Source: Streptomyces rimosus (GTDB lineage Bacteria > Actinomycetota > Actinomycetes > Streptomycetales > Streptomycetaceae). Taken from it: a stretch of 64,000 bases of DNA. Of the stretch, positions 24,804 to 34,202 are shown in pieces (within the stretch, counting starts at the first letter, position 1; each line of letters opens with the position of its first letter). The notes beneath the pieces were generated by a model, which saw only the letters and a program-made list of their open reading frames with translations, was not told the DNA's origin and made no database searches. The position numbers and the translations under genes were made by a program. The DNA is taken from contig NZ_CP023688.1 of NCBI RefSeq assembly GCF_008704655.1, positions 186,001 to 250,000 on the forward strand, in the 5' to 3' direction.

Positions 24804-25212
24804 CGGTTCGCGGCCGGACGGCATTCCGACACGCGATGTTGGCCGGATTCCGTCCCACCAATGGCCGATATCCGGACAACCTCACACGTGACGGGTCACC
24901 GCCTTCCCCCGTGCCCCGTGTCCGCGAACGGTCGGTGGCAGCGGGTTTCCCCCGGCGGCGGTGGGTACCCGCCGCCGGACGCCGAACCCGACCGAAGGGG
25001 CGCCTGTTGGCCACGTGTTGCGCAGCACCGGTACCGCAGGCCCGGCCTGCCCGTACCGGCGTCCCCCGAAGGGACCAGACCCGGACGTGGCGTCCCGGCG
25101 GCACGCGGGACCCCGTGGTGAACTGCGGGAACGGCGCCGGCGGGGCGGGAGGCGCGCCCGGCCCGTCCGACCGCGTCGGCGCCCACCGACCGGTTCGACG
25201 GGAGGACGTGTG
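24804..25212. other. Interval between the LuxR-type gene and crtE
   Basis: About 410 bp. It contains a hairpin at 24952-24978 and must hold the promoter of the carotenoid operon, which I could not place with confidence. An open frame in crtE phase reaches back to 24961, but its translation is Arg/Pro-rich and unlike the family, so I leave it out. Confidence 0.5.
24952..24978 (+). terminator. Hairpin after the LuxR-type gene
   Basis: CCGGCGGCGG pairs perfectly with CCGCCGCCGG across a 7-base loop, 149 bp after the LuxR-type stop codon. No T-run follows, so activity is uncertain. Confidence 0.45.
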
Positions 25213-26385
25213 ATGCGCCCTATCCGGGCAGGGGACCCGCACGGCGCGGTCGAGGCCCGCGCCGTGGACACCGATGTCACGGGCGCCGTCGAGCAGACGC
25301 TCGACGGGGTGCTCGCCGAGCGGCTCGCGGACGCCGCGGCGGCCGACGCCCTGTTCGCGCGCGATATCGCCGAACGCGTCGCCCGCTTCACGCTGGGCGG
25401 TGGCAAGCGGCTGCGCGGACGGTTCGTGTGGTGGGGGCTGCGGGTCTGCGGGGGCGGTGGTGAAGCGGCCGGGGCGGCGCTGCGGCTGGCCGCCGCGCTC
25501 GAACTCCTCCAGACCTGCGCGCTCGTGCACGACGACGTGATGGACGGGGCCGAGCTGCGCCGGGGCGGCCCGGCGCTGCACGCCGAGGTACGGACGCAAT
25601 ACGGGCGCCGCGCCGGGACCGGTGACGGCGCCCGGTCCGCCGCGGCGTTCGGCCGGTCCGCGGCGATCCTGGCCGGCGATCTCGCGCTGGCCTGGGCCGA
25701 CGACACCGTCCTGGACACCCTCGTCCCCGGCCACGCCCGGTCCGCGGTCCACGCCCTGTGGCGCACCATGCGGACCGAGATGGTGGCAGGCCAGTACCTG
25801 GACCTGCACGCCCAGGCCACCGTGTCCCACTCCCCCGCCCGGGCGCTGCACACCGCCCGCCTCAAAAGCGCCCGCTATTCGGTCGAACGGCCGCTGCTGC
25901 TGGGCGCCGCCCTGGCAGGCGCGGACGACCGGGCCACCGGCGCCCTGCGTGCGGCGGGCCGCTGCGCCGGTCTCGCCTTCCAGCTGTACGACGACCTGCT
26001 GGGAGTGTTCGGCGACCCGGCGGAAACCGGCAAGCCGTCGGGAGACGACATCCGGGAGGGCAAGCTGACCTACCTCACCGCCGTCGCCCGCGCCCGCGCC
26101 GAAGCCACCGGTGACCACGCGGCGCTCGGCACCCTCGACGCGGCGCTGGGCGCCCCTGACCTCACGGCCGCCGACATGGACCGCGTACGAGAGGTGCTGG
26201 TCTCGACCGGGGCCCGCGCCGCGCTGGAGGACAAGATCGCGCTCCTCGCCGACCGGAGCACAGCGCATCTGGCGGACCTGCACGACGCCGCCCCGTCCGC
26301 CCTCCGCTCCCTGCACGCCCTGCTGCGCGCCACATCGGGCGCGAGCACACGGACGCCGGTGGCTGCCCATGGAGGTGAACGGTGA
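25213..26385 (+). CDS. crtE: Geranylgeranyl diphosphate synthase (polyprenyl synthetase)
   Basis: The 390-residue enzyme makes the C20 precursor of carotenoids by adding isopentenyl units to allylic diphosphates. The first aspartate motif is LVHDDVMDGAELRRG and the second is QLYDDLLGVFGD; GGGKRLRGR provides the diphosphate-binding region. The start is set by GGAGG 7 bases before the ATG at 25213. Its stop overlaps by 4 bp (GTGA) a small remnant ORF that sits between it and crtI. It is the first gene of the carotenoid operon. Confidence 0.95.
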   Translation: MRPIRAGDPHGAVEARAVDTDVTGAVEQTLDGVLAERLADAAAADALFARDIAERVARFTLGGGKRLRGRFVWWGLRVCGGGGEAAGAALRLAAALELLQTCALVHDDVMDGAELRRGGPALHAEVRTQYGRRAGTGDGARSAAAFGRSAAILAGDLALAWADDTVLDTLVPGHARSAVHALWRTMRTEMVAGQYLDLHAQATVSHSPARALHTARLKSARYSVERPLLLGAALAGADDRATGALRAAGRCAGLAFQLYDDLLGVFGDPAETGKPSGDDIREGKLTYLTAVARARAEATGDHAALGTLDAALGAPDLTAADMDRVREVLVSTGARAALEDKIALLADRSTAHLADLHDAAPSALRSLHALLRATSGASTRTPVAAHGGER

Positions 26386-26531
26386 AGACGGTATCCGGGT
26401 CCACCGACCACGTCCCGCGGCCCGGCGGCCGATGCGGCCTCCTGGAACGTGACGGCTACCGGATCGACACCGGCCCGACCGTACCGACCAAGCCCCACAC
26501 CGACGCGGCGGCCCACGGAGGCGAGCGATGA
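26382..26531 (+). pseudogene. Internally deleted duplicate of the crtI 5' end
   Basis: A 49-codon ORF (GTG to TGA) that is a shrunken copy of the start of crtI. It opens MKTVSGSTDHV against [11 protein letters not shown] in CrtI. It then skips the FAD-binding GAGLSGLS region and resumes in [20 protein letters not shown], identical to CrtI, before jumping to a piece like CrtI HTDAAA. Its last residues, AAHGGER, repeat the end of crtE. It therefore looks like a tandem duplication of the crtE/crtI junction followed by two deletions. It is still coupled to both neighbours by 4-bp overlaps. It cannot be a desaturase; it may only relay ribosomes to crtI. Confidence 0.8.
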
Positions 26532-28078
26532 AAACCCTCCCCGGACCCACCGACCACGTCGTCGTCATCGGCGCCGGCCTCTCCGGACTGTCCGCCGCAC
26601 TCCACCTGCTCGGAGCCGGACGACGGGTCACCGTCGTGGAACGCGATACACGGCCCGGCGGCCGATGCGGCCTCCTGGAGCGCGACGGCTACCGGATCGA
26701 CACCGGGCCGACCGTACTGACCATGCCGGACCTGGTCGAGGAGGCGTTCTCGGCGGTGGGCGCCTCGATGGCCGGGCGGTTGGAGCTTGTTGCGCTCCAC
26801 CCGGCCTACCGTGCGCGGTTCGCCGACGGCAGCGCGCTTGACGTGCACACCGACGCGGCGGCCATGGAGGCGGAGATCGAACGGTTCGCGGGGGCCCGGG
26901 AAGCCGCGGGGTACCGTCGGCTGCGCGCTTGGCTCGGCCGGTTGTACGCGGTCCAGATGCGGCGCTTCATCGACGCCAACTTCGACTCGCCGCTGCAACT
27001 GCTCCATCCCGACCTGGCCCGCCTCGCGGCCCTGGGCGGCTTCGGACGCCTCGACGCCCGGATCGGCCGGTTTCTGACGGACGAGCGGGTGCGCCGCGTC
27101 TTCTCGTTCCAGTCGCTGTACGCGGGTGTGCCGCCGGCCCGTGCCCTCGCCGCTTACGCCGTCATCGCGTACATGGACACGGTGGCCGGGGTGTACTTTC
27201 CGCGCGGCGGGATGCACGCGCTGCCCCGGGCCATGGCGGACGCGGCGGCCGAGGCGGGTGCGGAGTTCCGCTACGGGCATCCGGTACGGGCGCTGGAACG
27301 TTCCGGCGGCCGGGTCACCGCCGTCGTCACCGACGCCGGGCGCCTGCCGTGCGACGCGGTGGTGCTCACCGCCGACCTGCCCGAGGCGTACCGGCTGCTC
27401 GGGCGCCGGCCGCGCCGCCCGCTGCCGCTGCGCCGCTCCCCCTCGGCCGTCGTCCTGCACGCGGGCACGCCCGCGACCTGGCCGGAGCCGGGCCACCACA
27501 CCATCTCGTTCGGCGCCGCCTGGCACCGTACGTTCCACGAGCTCACCCGGACCGGGGCCCTGATGAGCGATCCCTCGCTGCTGCTGACCCGGCCGACCGC
27601 CACCGACCCGTCGCTGGCTCCGCCGGGCCGCCATCTGCACTACGTCCTGGCGCCCTGCCCCAACACCGACGTCGGGCCCGGCGCGCACGCCTGGCGCGAC
27701 CTCGGCCCCCGCTACCGCACCGCGCTGCTCGCCGAACTCGAACGGCGCGGCTTCACCGGTCTGGATGCGGCGGCCGAGGCGGAATGCCTGGTCACCCCGG
27801 AGGACTGGAGCCGTCAGGGGCACGGCGCCGGCACCCCGTTCTCGGCCGCGCACACCTTCGCGCAGACCGGTCCGTTCCGCCCGCGCAACCTCGTACGGGG
27901 CACCGAGAACGCCGTACTGGCCGGGTGCGGCACGACGCCGGGTGTCGGGGTGCCGACCGTGCTGGTCTCGGGGAAGCTGGCCGCCGCCCGGGTGACCGGC
28001 GGCGTCTCCGCGCGGCGCGCCCGGATCACCGACCTCGGCGCGCGCCGTCCCGCCCGTACGCCGGAGGCAAGACCGTGA
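26528..28078 (+). CDS. crtI: Phytoene desaturase (lycopene-forming)
   Basis: A 516-residue FAD flavoprotein that introduces the double bonds converting phytoene to lycopene. The dinucleotide motif [16 protein letters not shown] stands at residues ~11-26, followed by [19 protein letters not shown]. The C-terminal FAD motif is seen around [19 protein letters not shown]. The start ATG overlaps the remnant ORF (ATGA), and the stop overlaps the GTG of crtB. The length is normal. It acts at the membrane with CrtB. Confidence 0.96.
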   Translation: MKTLPGPTDHVVVIGAGLSGLSAALHLLGAGRRVTVVERDTRPGGRCGLLERDGYRIDTGPTVLTMPDLVEEAFSAVGASMAGRLELVALHPAYRARFADGSALDVHTDAAAMEAEIERFAGAREAAGYRRLRAWLGRLYAVQMRRFIDANFDSPLQLLHPDLARLAALGGFGRLDARIGRFLTDERVRRVFSFQSLYAGVPPARALAAYAVIAYMDTVAGVYFPRGGMHALPRAMADAAAEAGAEFRYGHPVRALERSGGRVTAVVTDAGRLPCDAVVLTADLPEAYRLLGRRPRRPLPLRRSPSAVVLHAGTPATWPEPGHHTISFGAAWHRTFHELTRTGALMSDPSLLLTRPTATDPSLAPPGRHLHYVLAPCPNTDVGPGAHAWRDLGPRYRTALLAELERRGFTGLDAAAEAECLVTPEDWSRQGHGAGTPFSAAHTFAQTGPFRPRNLVRGTENAVLAGCGTTPGVGVPTVLVSGKLAAARVTGGVSARRARITDLGARRPARTPEARP

Positions 28079-30027
28079 CCGCCCGGGAACTCGACGCCGC
28101 GGGCATCACCGAGCCCGCACTGCGCGCCGCCTACGCCCACTGCCGCCGGCTCAATGCCCGGCACGGGAAGACGTACTTCCTGGCCACCCGGCTGCTGCCG
28201 GTCGCCCGGCGGCCCGCCGTGCACGCGCTGTACGGCTTCGCCCGCTGGGCCGACGACATCGTCGACAGCGTGGACGACGACGCCACCCCGAAGGAGCGCG
28301 CGGCGGCCCTGCACGCGCTGGAGGCGCAATTGCACGCCGGGCTCGCGCGGGGCGGCGGCGACGAGCCGGTGGTACGGGCCCTGGCACACACCAGCGCCAC
28401 CTACGGCATCGACCCGGCGTACTTCACCGCCTTCATGGCCTCCATGCGCGCCGACCTGGTGGTGACCGACTATCCGACCTACGCGGACCTGCGCGGCTAC
28501 ATGTACGGCTCGGCCGAGGTGATCGGCCTTCAGATGCTGCCCGTCCTCGGCACGGTCACGCCGCGCGAGGAGGCCGCGCCGCACGCCGCCGCGCTCGGCG
28601 CGGCCTTCCAGCTCACCAACTTCCTGCGGGACGTGGGCGAGGACCTGGACCGGGGCCGCGTCTACCTGCCCGGCGACCTGCTGGCCGCGCACGGCGTCGA
28701 CCGCGAACTGCTCCAGTGGAGCCGGCTGACCGGCACCGAGGACGCGCGGATCACCGCCGCGCTGCGGGCCGCCGCCGACCTCACCCGCGGCGTCTACCGC
28801 CGGGCCGCGCCCGGTGTCGCCATGCTCGCCCCGGCGTCCCGGCCGTGCATCCGCACCGCGTTCATCCTCTACCGCGGCATCCTGGACGCCGTGGAGGCCG
28901 ACGGCTACGCGGTGCTGCACCGCCGCGCCGTCGTATCCCGCCCGGTCCGCGCGACCGTGGCCCTCGACGGGCTGGTACGGGTGACCGCGGCCCGTACCCA
29001 TGCCAGAACCGTCGCACCGGAAGGCAGCACCGTGGACGCTCCCCGACGCGGCCGGTACCCGCTCAGCCTGCGGCGGCGGCCCGTGGCCTGGGAGCGCCAG
29101 CGGCCCACCTGGCGGGACGCCGCGCCCGGCGTCATCGCCGGCGCGCTGGAACGCGCCAAGGCCCGGCCGTCCGGCAACTGGTACGCCGTGGGTGCCTCCC
29201 GGCAGGTCGGCCGGGACCGCCCCCTGGGCCGGACCGTCGCCGGTACGGAGGTGGTGCTGTGGCGCGCGGCCGACGGGCGGCTGCGCGGCGGCCCGGGGGC
29301 CTGTCCGCACCTGGGGGCGCCGCTGAAGGACAGTCCGGTGCGGTGCGGCACGCTCGTCTGCCACTGGCACGGACTCGCCCTGGACGGCGGCCCGTTCGCC
29401 GGGTGGGAGCCGTATCCGGTGTACGACGACGGGGTGCTGGTCTGGGTGCGCCTGGACCACGCGGGCGGCGAGGAACCGCTGGACCGGCCCCGCGTCCCGG
29501 AGCGCCCGGACACGGCCGCCGCCGTCGCGGCCGTCCACACCGGGGTCGGGCGCTGCGAGCCGGACGACGTGGTCGCCAACCGGCTCGACCCGTGGCACGG
29601 CGCGTGGTTCCACCCGTACTCCTTCGTCGACCTGACCGTGACGGACGGCCCGGCGGGCCCCTCGGACGCGTTCACCGTGGACGTGTCCTTCAAGGTCGCC
29701 GGGCGCCTGGTCGTCCCCGTGCGCGCGGAGTTCACCGCTCCGGGGCCGCGCACCGTGGTCATGCGGATCACCGAGGGCGAGGGCGCGGGCAGCGTGGTGG
29801 AGACCCACGCCACCCCGCTCGGCACCGACGCGTCCGGCCGGCCGCGCACCGCCGTAGTCGAAGCGGTCGTCGCGGCCAGCGACCGTCCGGGCTTCGCGGT
29901 GGCCCGCGCGGCGGCCCCGCTGCTGCGCCCTTTGATGCGGGCCACGGCGGGACGGCTGTGGCGCGACGACATGGCGTACGCGGAGCGGCGGTGGGAGCTG
30001 CGGCGGGCGGGGAGGTTTCCGGGGTGA
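28075..30027 (+). CDS. crtB: Phytoene synthase fused in frame to a Rieske [2Fe-2S] protein
   Basis: One uninterrupted 650-codon frame. Residues ~1-310 are phytoene synthase, which condenses two geranylgeranyl diphosphates, with aspartate motifs [10 protein letters not shown] and [12 protein letters not shown]. Residues ~320-650 are a Rieske-type protein with CPHLG and CHWHG as cluster ligands and a C-terminal domain often found in Streptomyces carotenoid clusters. Normally these are separate genes; here no stop codon separates them. A GTG at 29032 with GGAAGG 7 bases upstream could still start the Rieske protein (331 residues) independently, so both a fusion and a free protein may be made. 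The linker ([20 protein letters not shown]) looks unstructured. The GTG start overlaps the crtI stop. Confidence 0.9.
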   Translation: MTARELDAAGITEPALRAAYAHCRRLNARHGKTYFLATRLLPVARRPAVHALYGFARWADDIVDSVDDDATPKERAAALHALEAQLHAGLARGGGDEPVVRALAHTSATYGIDPAYFTAFMASMRADLVVTDYPTYADLRGYMYGSAEVIGLQMLPVLGTVTPREEAAPHAAALGAAFQLTNFLRDVGEDLDRGRVYLPGDLLAAHGVDRELLQWSRLTGTEDARITAALRAAADLTRGVYRRAAPGVAMLAPASRPCIRTAFILYRGILDAVEADGYAVLHRRAVVSRPVRATVALDGLVRVTAARTHARTVAPEGSTVDAPRRGRYPLSLRRRPVAWERQRPTWRDAAPGVIAGALERAKARPSGNWYAVGASRQVGRDRPLGRTVAGTEVVLWRAADGRLRGGPGACPHLGAPLKDSPVRCGTLVCHWHGLALDGGPFAGWEPYPVYDDGVLVWVRLDHAGGEEPLDRPRVPERPDTAAAVAAVHTGVGRCEPDDVVANRLDPWHGAWFHPYSFVDLTVTDGPAGPSDAFTVDVSFKVAGRLVVPVRAEFTAPGPRTVVMRITEGEGAGSVVETHATPLGTDASGRPRTAVVEAVVAASDRPGFAVARAAAPLLRPLMRATAGRLWRDDMAYAERRWELRRAGRFPG

Positions 30028-30231
30028 ACGTGCGCGGCGCACACGCCGGTGCCTCACGGACGCCGGTCGTCACCCCCAGGTGACCCCACGCGCCCCTGCA
30101 TCACCCGTAAGGGGCAACGGCAAGCAGGCGTTGACGCTGGCAGCATCGTTCTCGGACGCGCCGCGCAGCCCACCGGACACATGTGGCGTCCGACGGCCGC
30201 GCGGTACTTCTTCGGGAAGGAGACACCCACC

Positions 30232-30375
30232 ATGCCGGAAACCCAGGAAGCATACGAGACGGTCGAATACGAGGCGCCGGAGCTGGTCGAGGCCGGGGAC
30301 TTCACCGAGCTGACGCTCGGGTTCCACGGGCACCACTGGGACGGCTGGGGCGGGCGCGGCCACGGGTGGTGGTGA
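30232..30375 (+). CDS. Putative lasso-peptide precursor (orphan RiPP)
   Basis: A 47-residue peptide, with GAAGGAGA 8 bases before its ATG. The leader matches the lasso-leader pattern YxxPxLxxxGxxxxxTx exactly: Y13, P16, L18, G22 and T28, with Thr at the -2 position. The predicted 18-residue core is GFHGHHWDGWGGRGHGWW. It has Gly1 and Asp8, as needed for an 8-residue macrolactam ring, and a Trp/His/Gly-rich tail. No lasso cyclase, leader peptidase or PqqD-like protein occurs in the window, so any processing enzymes would act from elsewhere. It lies 204 bp after crtB-Rieske and is followed by a strong terminator. A metal-binding role for the His/Trp tail is an alternative. Confidence 0.72.
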   Translation: MPETQEAYETVEYEAPELVEAGDFTELTLGFHGHHWDGWGGRGHGWW

Positions 30376-30390
30376 TTTCCCGCTCGGCCC

Positions 30391-30419
30391 GGGGCCCCGT
30401 CGCGGTGCGGCGGGGCCCC
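30391..30419. terminator. Hairpin terminator between the lasso-type gene and crtU
   Basis: A 13-bp stem (GGGGCCCCGTCGC / GCGGCGGGGCCCC, one G-T wobble) with a 3-base loop. It lies between the convergent small gene and crtU and can serve both. Confidence 0.75.
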
Positions 30420-30450
30420 TCCCCTGCCCGGGAACGAGTGCGCCCGGCTC

Positions 30451-32052
30451 TCAGGCTCCCGCCACCCGCGCCATCCCCCTCAGCACCGCCGACCGGCCGC
30501 GGTCCGGCACCGTCCACAGCGTCTGGCCGCGTACGCCCCACCGCGCCAGCAGCGCGTTCGCGGCGAGGAAGCCCGTGGTGGCCGCGCGTTCCATGAGGGC
30601 CACCGGAAGGTCCGTACGTACGAGATCACCGGCCACCATCACCGCCGGGTCGGGCGTGCGGACGGTGGGGCGGTCCTGGTAGCCGCCCACCGGGAACAGC
30701 GGGCAGTCGGCGCGCCATTCGTGCTGCGCGTCGACCACCTTCGCCCCGCGGGTCTCGGGGTAGACGCGCGACAGCTGGTCCAGCAGCCGGTCCTGCTGGG
30801 CCCGCCGGTCGGTGTCCGTACGCAGCGCGTACGCGTGCAGTTCGACCACCGAGCCGCCGGTGCGGGACGCCCAGCGGGCCGCCTCCCCCTCCCAGCGCTC
30901 CAGCACGCTGACGTTGTCCAGCGCGCCGAAGCCGCTGGTGCCGAGGAAGCCCGGCCGGTCCGGGGCGACCGGCCGGTCGAGCCAGAGCCGGGAGACGAGG
31001 AACGGCGGCGCGGTCCGCAGCCGCCGCACCCGCTCGCGCCAGTCCGGGTCGCCCAGCCGGGGCGAGGCGGCGACCAGGCCGCGCAGTCCGGCGGTGTCGA
31101 GGGCGAGGACCACCGCGTCGTGGCGCGCCGCGCCGTGCGAGCCCAGTACGGTCACGCCGCCGTCCGGGCGGGGCTCGACGGTCTCCACCGCGCAGCCGGT
31201 GTGCACCGCGACGCCGTGGCCGGTCAGGTAGCGGCCCAGCGGCTCCCACAGCGCCTGCGGGAACGGTTCGTCGGGTACGTCGAACAGCAGCCCTTCGCTG
31301 GAGCCGAGGAAATAGATGTGGAACATCAACGCCATTTCGGCGGCGGACAGTTCCCCGGGGTCGGCGAAGAAGCTGCGGGAGAAGACCTCGAACGCCAGGT
31401 GGTGCGCCGCTTCGGGGAAGCGGATGCGGTCCAGGAAGTCGCGTGCGCTGACGCCGTCCAGACGCTCGTAGACCCCGGGTGTACGGACGTCGAGCAGTGG
31501 CAGCGCGGCGCGCGGGTTCATCCTGGCCATCTCGCGCAGGGTGAAGGTCGGGCTGAGCAGGGCGAAGCCGAGCGCACTCCACGGCGGGGTGCGCGGCACA
31601 TGCGCGAAGCTGTCGCGCAGGCCGCTGCTGTGGCGCAGCGGGTAGTCGGGCAGCCCGGTGAGCATGCCCAGCGCCGGGTCGGCCCGGCGCAGCAGGCCCC
31701 GCAGGTTGTAGTACTGGCGGAAGAAGGCGTGGAAGCCGCGCGTCATCGTCGCGCGGAAGCCGTCGGCGAGCTGCACCTGACGGCCGGACAGCCGCCCGCC
31801 GAGGCCCGCCTCCCGCTCGTACAGCGTGACCCGTACGCCCCGCTCGGCCAGCGCGGTGGCCGCGGCGAGCCCGGCGATACCGCCGCCGATCACCGCCGTG
31901 TGCGGCGCCTCGCCACTGATCCCGGCCCGGCCCGGCGGGGGCGGGACGACGCGGGCCCGCCGGTCCCGGCCCCGGCGCGGCGCGGCGGGGCGGGCGGAGC
32001 GGCGGGAGCGCCCGGCGGCGGTCGGTACGGCGTCAGGCGGCGGGGTCGTCAT
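30451..32052 (-). CDS. crtU: Carotene desaturase/methyltransferase (isorenieratene synthase type)
   Basis: A 533-residue FAD protein of the CrtU family, which desaturates and shifts methyl groups on the beta-rings of carotenes to give aromatic rings (isorenieratene). The FAD-binding motif AVIGGGIAGLAAATALAERG starts near residue 52, after a disordered Pro/Arg-rich N-terminus. Family features include TMTRGFHAFFRQYYNLRGLL and a C-terminal PAVMVAGDLVRTDLPVALME. Amine-oxidase-like relatives exist, but pairing with crtY supports this role. It is transcribed with crtY, 46 bp downstream of it, and converges on the crtE operon. Confidence 0.93.
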   Translation of the reverse strand: MTTPPPDAVPTAAGRSRRSARPAAPRRGRDRRARVVPPPPGRAGISGEAPHTAVIGGGIAGLAAATALAERGVRVTLYEREAGLGGRLSGRQVQLADGFRATMTRGFHAFFRQYYNLRGLLRRADPALGMLTGLPDYPLRHSSGLRDSFAHVPRTPPWSALGFALLSPTFTLREMARMNPRAALPLLDVRTPGVYERLDGVSARDFLDRIRFPEAAHHLAFEVFSRSFFADPGELSAAEMALMFHIYFLGSSEGLLFDVPDEPFPQALWEPLGRYLTGHGVAVHTGCAVETVEPRPDGGVTVLGSHGAARHDAVVLALDTAGLRGLVAASPRLGDPDWRERVRRLRTAPPFLVSRLWLDRPVAPDRPGFLGTSGFGALDNVSVLERWEGEAARWASRTGGSVVELHAYALRTDTDRRAQQDRLLDQLSRVYPETRGAKVVDAQHEWRADCPLFPVGGYQDRPTVRTPDPAVMVAGDLVRTDLPVALMERAATTGFLAANALLARWGVRGQTLWTVPDRGRSAVLRGMARVAGA

Positions 32053-32098
32053 CGGGCGGTCTTCTTCCTGTCGGGGGCGGGGCCTGCGTGCGGGGGTG

Positions 32099-33301
32099 TT
32101 ACGTACGGGCCGGGCGCGCGGGCGGGCGGCGGCGCAGCCTGGGCAGTTCCGCCACGGTGCGCAGCATGGGCCGTACGGGAGTATGCAGGCCGATGGACAG
32201 GTCCTCGCGCAGGCGGGTGCCGCCGTCCAGGAAGCGCAGCAGCCGTTCCATCGGTACGCCGCGGAACAGCCCGGTGAAGAAGTCGGCGCCGTCGATGCGC
32301 CCGCTGTCCAGGGCCCGTAGCAGGACCGCGTCCATCAGCCGCGACCTGGCGGAGTGCGGGGGCGGCGGGGCCGGGGTACGGCCTTGGTGGAAGGCGGTGG
32401 CGATGGCCCGGGTCTGGCGCTGGACGGCGGCGAAGGTGTAGCCGGTGGACGGCCGGGTGGCGCCGCCGGCGGCGCCGATACGGAAGACGCGGGGCCCGGC
32501 AGCGCGCGGGAAGCGCGCGTCGGTCATCGGGATGACGCCCTGCTCGGAGGCGGTGATGCGGTACGGGCCCAGCGCGCGGACCTCCGCCAGGTAGTGGCGC
32601 AGCGCGCGGTGGTAGGCGGCCTCGTCGAGCGGGGCGGCGGAGAACTCGGTGTACTCGGCCAGCGCTTCGTACGGGCTGAGCGGAAGGACGTAGCCGAACG
32701 ACAGGCCGTGGTCCGGCTGCGGGGTGCGGAAGTCCATCAGGTCGGCGGTCGTGGGGTCGAACTCGGGGCGTTCGGTGCGGATGAACCAGCCGTGGAAGTG
32801 CTGGAGGAGGGTGGTGCGGGCGGGCGGCAGGGCCGGGAGCGGCCGGGAGTCGAAGACCCAGCGGGCGCGCAGCCGCAGCGGGCCGCCCTCCGGCGTCACG
32901 CCGCGGACCTCGGCGCCGTCCGGCAGCGCGCGTACGTCCTCGACCACGGCCGTCAGCCGGTCCGCGGCCGGTGTCGCGGCGAGCCGGGCCCCCACCAGCT
33001 GCTCGAACGCGCCGGAGCGCATCATCTTGTACCGCAGCGGCCCGGGGCGCCCGGTGACCTCAGCGCCGTCGGCGCCGTGCACGCGCAGCCGGTCCCAGGA
33101 GGCCGCCAGGACGCCGTCGTACTCGCCGCCGGGCACCTCCCAGTAACACCAGGTGCGCTCGGGGGGACGGAGCGGTCCGGGCGGCGCGTCCACGACGGTC
33201 ACCCGGGGGCCGCGGGCCCCGGGCAGCGGGGCGCAGAGCCGGTGGGCGAGGGACAGGCCCGCGGCGCCGCCGCCCACGACGGCCACCTCCGTGTCGTACA
33301 C
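32099..33301 (-). CDS. crtY: Lycopene beta-cyclase
   Basis: A 400-residue flavoprotein that closes the beta-rings at the ends of lycopene. The nucleotide-binding motif VAVVGGGAAGLSLAHRL is at the N-terminus. Other family signs are PERTWCYWEVPGGEYD, FDSRPLP, LQHFHGWFIRTE, and GVIPMTDARFPR with IGAAGGATRPSTGYTFA. I chose the GTG at 33301 because GGGAGGGAG precedes it by 6 bases and the glycine motif then begins at the usual place. The upstream open frame looks non-coding. It is the first gene of the crtY-crtU pair. Confidence 0.93.
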   Translation of the reverse strand: MYDTEVAVVGGGAAGLSLAHRLCAPLPGARGPRVTVVDAPPGPLRPPERTWCYWEVPGGEYDGVLAASWDRLRVHGADGAEVTGRPGPLRYKMMRSGAFEQLVGARLAATPAADRLTAVVEDVRALPDGAEVRGVTPEGGPLRLRARWVFDSRPLPALPPARTTLLQHFHGWFIRTERPEFDPTTADLMDFRTPQPDHGLSFGYVLPLSPYEALAEYTEFSAAPLDEAAYHRALRHYLAEVRALGPYRITASEQGVIPMTDARFPRAAGPRVFRIGAAGGATRPSTGYTFAAVQRQTRAIATAFHQGRTPAPPPPHSARSRLMDAVLLRALDSGRIDGADFFTGLFRGVPMERLLRFLDGGTRLREDLSIGLHTPVRPMLRTVAELPRLRRRPPARPART

Positions 33302-33676
33302 GCCGACTCCCTCCCGTCCTGCCCGGCACCACGTCCGTGCCCGCACCGCGCCGACGGGCACACCAGGTCTTCGGGTGCCCGTCCGCACGGTTTCTACCGG
33401 GGGAAACGCCGTCCCGGCCACTACCACGCCGGTCGCCGGGCGAAGCCGCCCGATCGGAAGCCCGGCCCGCATGCGGGCCGCGGAACGGAGAAAGCCCCGG
33501 CCAGACGGGGGGAGCTGGCCGGGGCAGTCGGGGCACGGGCGGGACGCCGGTCACCTGATCGGCGAGGGTCCATCAAGCCCGTGGTCAATTGAACGATAAA
33601 CCACCGAACGCCTTTCCGCCAAACCGGACGGATGTGACGCATATCGCGCACCCGTCGGCCGACCCCGACGCACACC
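33302..33676. other. Interval upstream of crtY
   Basis: About 375 bp without a gene. It holds a stable hairpin (33494-33525). On the minus strand there is a weak promoter-like pair, TTGGCG (33617-33622) and TTTATC (33595-33600), spaced 16 bp. Whether crtY is transcribed from there through the hairpin or from a site closer to its start cannot be told. Confidence 0.4.
33494..33525 (-). terminator. Hairpin downstream of the yjdF-type gene
   Basis: A perfect 11-bp stem (GCCCCGGCCAG / CTGGCCGGGGC) with a 10-base loop. On the minus strand it is followed by TTTCTCC, consistent with termination of transcripts coming from the yjdF side before crtY. Confidence 0.6.
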
Positions 33677-33988
33677 TCAGCGCCCCCGATGCCGGGCCTT
33701 CGCCTTCTCACGCGCCCGCGACCTGCGCCGCTCGTCCTCCGCCGCCCGCCGCCGCTTGGCCGCGGCCCGGTTCTCGGTCTTCGCCTGCGCGAAACTCCGG
33801 GCGAGGGCTTCCTGCGCGGCGGTACTCAGCGGGCGGGCCGCCTGCTCCCGGGCGGCGGCGCGGGCCAGCCGCTTCGGGTTCGGACGGTACGGGCGCGCGG
33901 CGCGTACGCGTACGCCGTCCGGCCCGGCGATCTCCAGAACGCCGACCCAGTAGGGGTCCTCGAAGAACACGGTGAACGTGCTCGGCAT
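33677..33988 (-). CDS. yjdF: YjdF/DUF2992-type protein
   Basis: A 103-residue basic protein recognised by its two ends. The N-terminus, MPSTFTVFFEDPYWVGVLEI, is like the YjdF opening, and the Lys/Arg-rich helical tail ends ARHRGR as in YjdF. The middle has NPKRLARAAAREQ, also typical. In Firmicutes yjdF is controlled by a riboswitch that senses azaaromatic compounds; whether the 210-bp leader here contains one cannot be judged by eye. GGAGG lies 9 bases before the ATG. The biochemical role of the family is unknown. Confidence 0.78.
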   Translation of the reverse strand: MPSTFTVFFEDPYWVGVLEIAGPDGVRVRAARPYRPNPKRLARAAAREQAARPLSTAAQEALARSFAQAKTENRAAAKRRRAAEDERRRSRAREKAKARHRGR

Positions 33989-34202
33989 GGTGTTGTCCTC
34001 CCATGGTGGTGCGTGAGAGGACGAACCGGACACCCTGGGAGGGAGGTTACTGACCCGTACCCTGCGAAAGGGGAGGGCGCCCGGACTACCGACCGGGCCG
34101 TGTTTTCGTTCGTCCTGTGCATGATCCAGGTCCAGCCATCGATGGTGCGGGCTGCCGCCTCTCCGGACAACCGGTTTTCGTACGGCCACAGCCATACGGC
34201 CA

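Noticed and set aside
24961..25212. An extension of crtE upstream to 24961
   Set aside because: The extra 84 residues are Arg/Pro/Gly-rich and unlike prenyl synthases, while GGAGG precedes the ATG at 25213.
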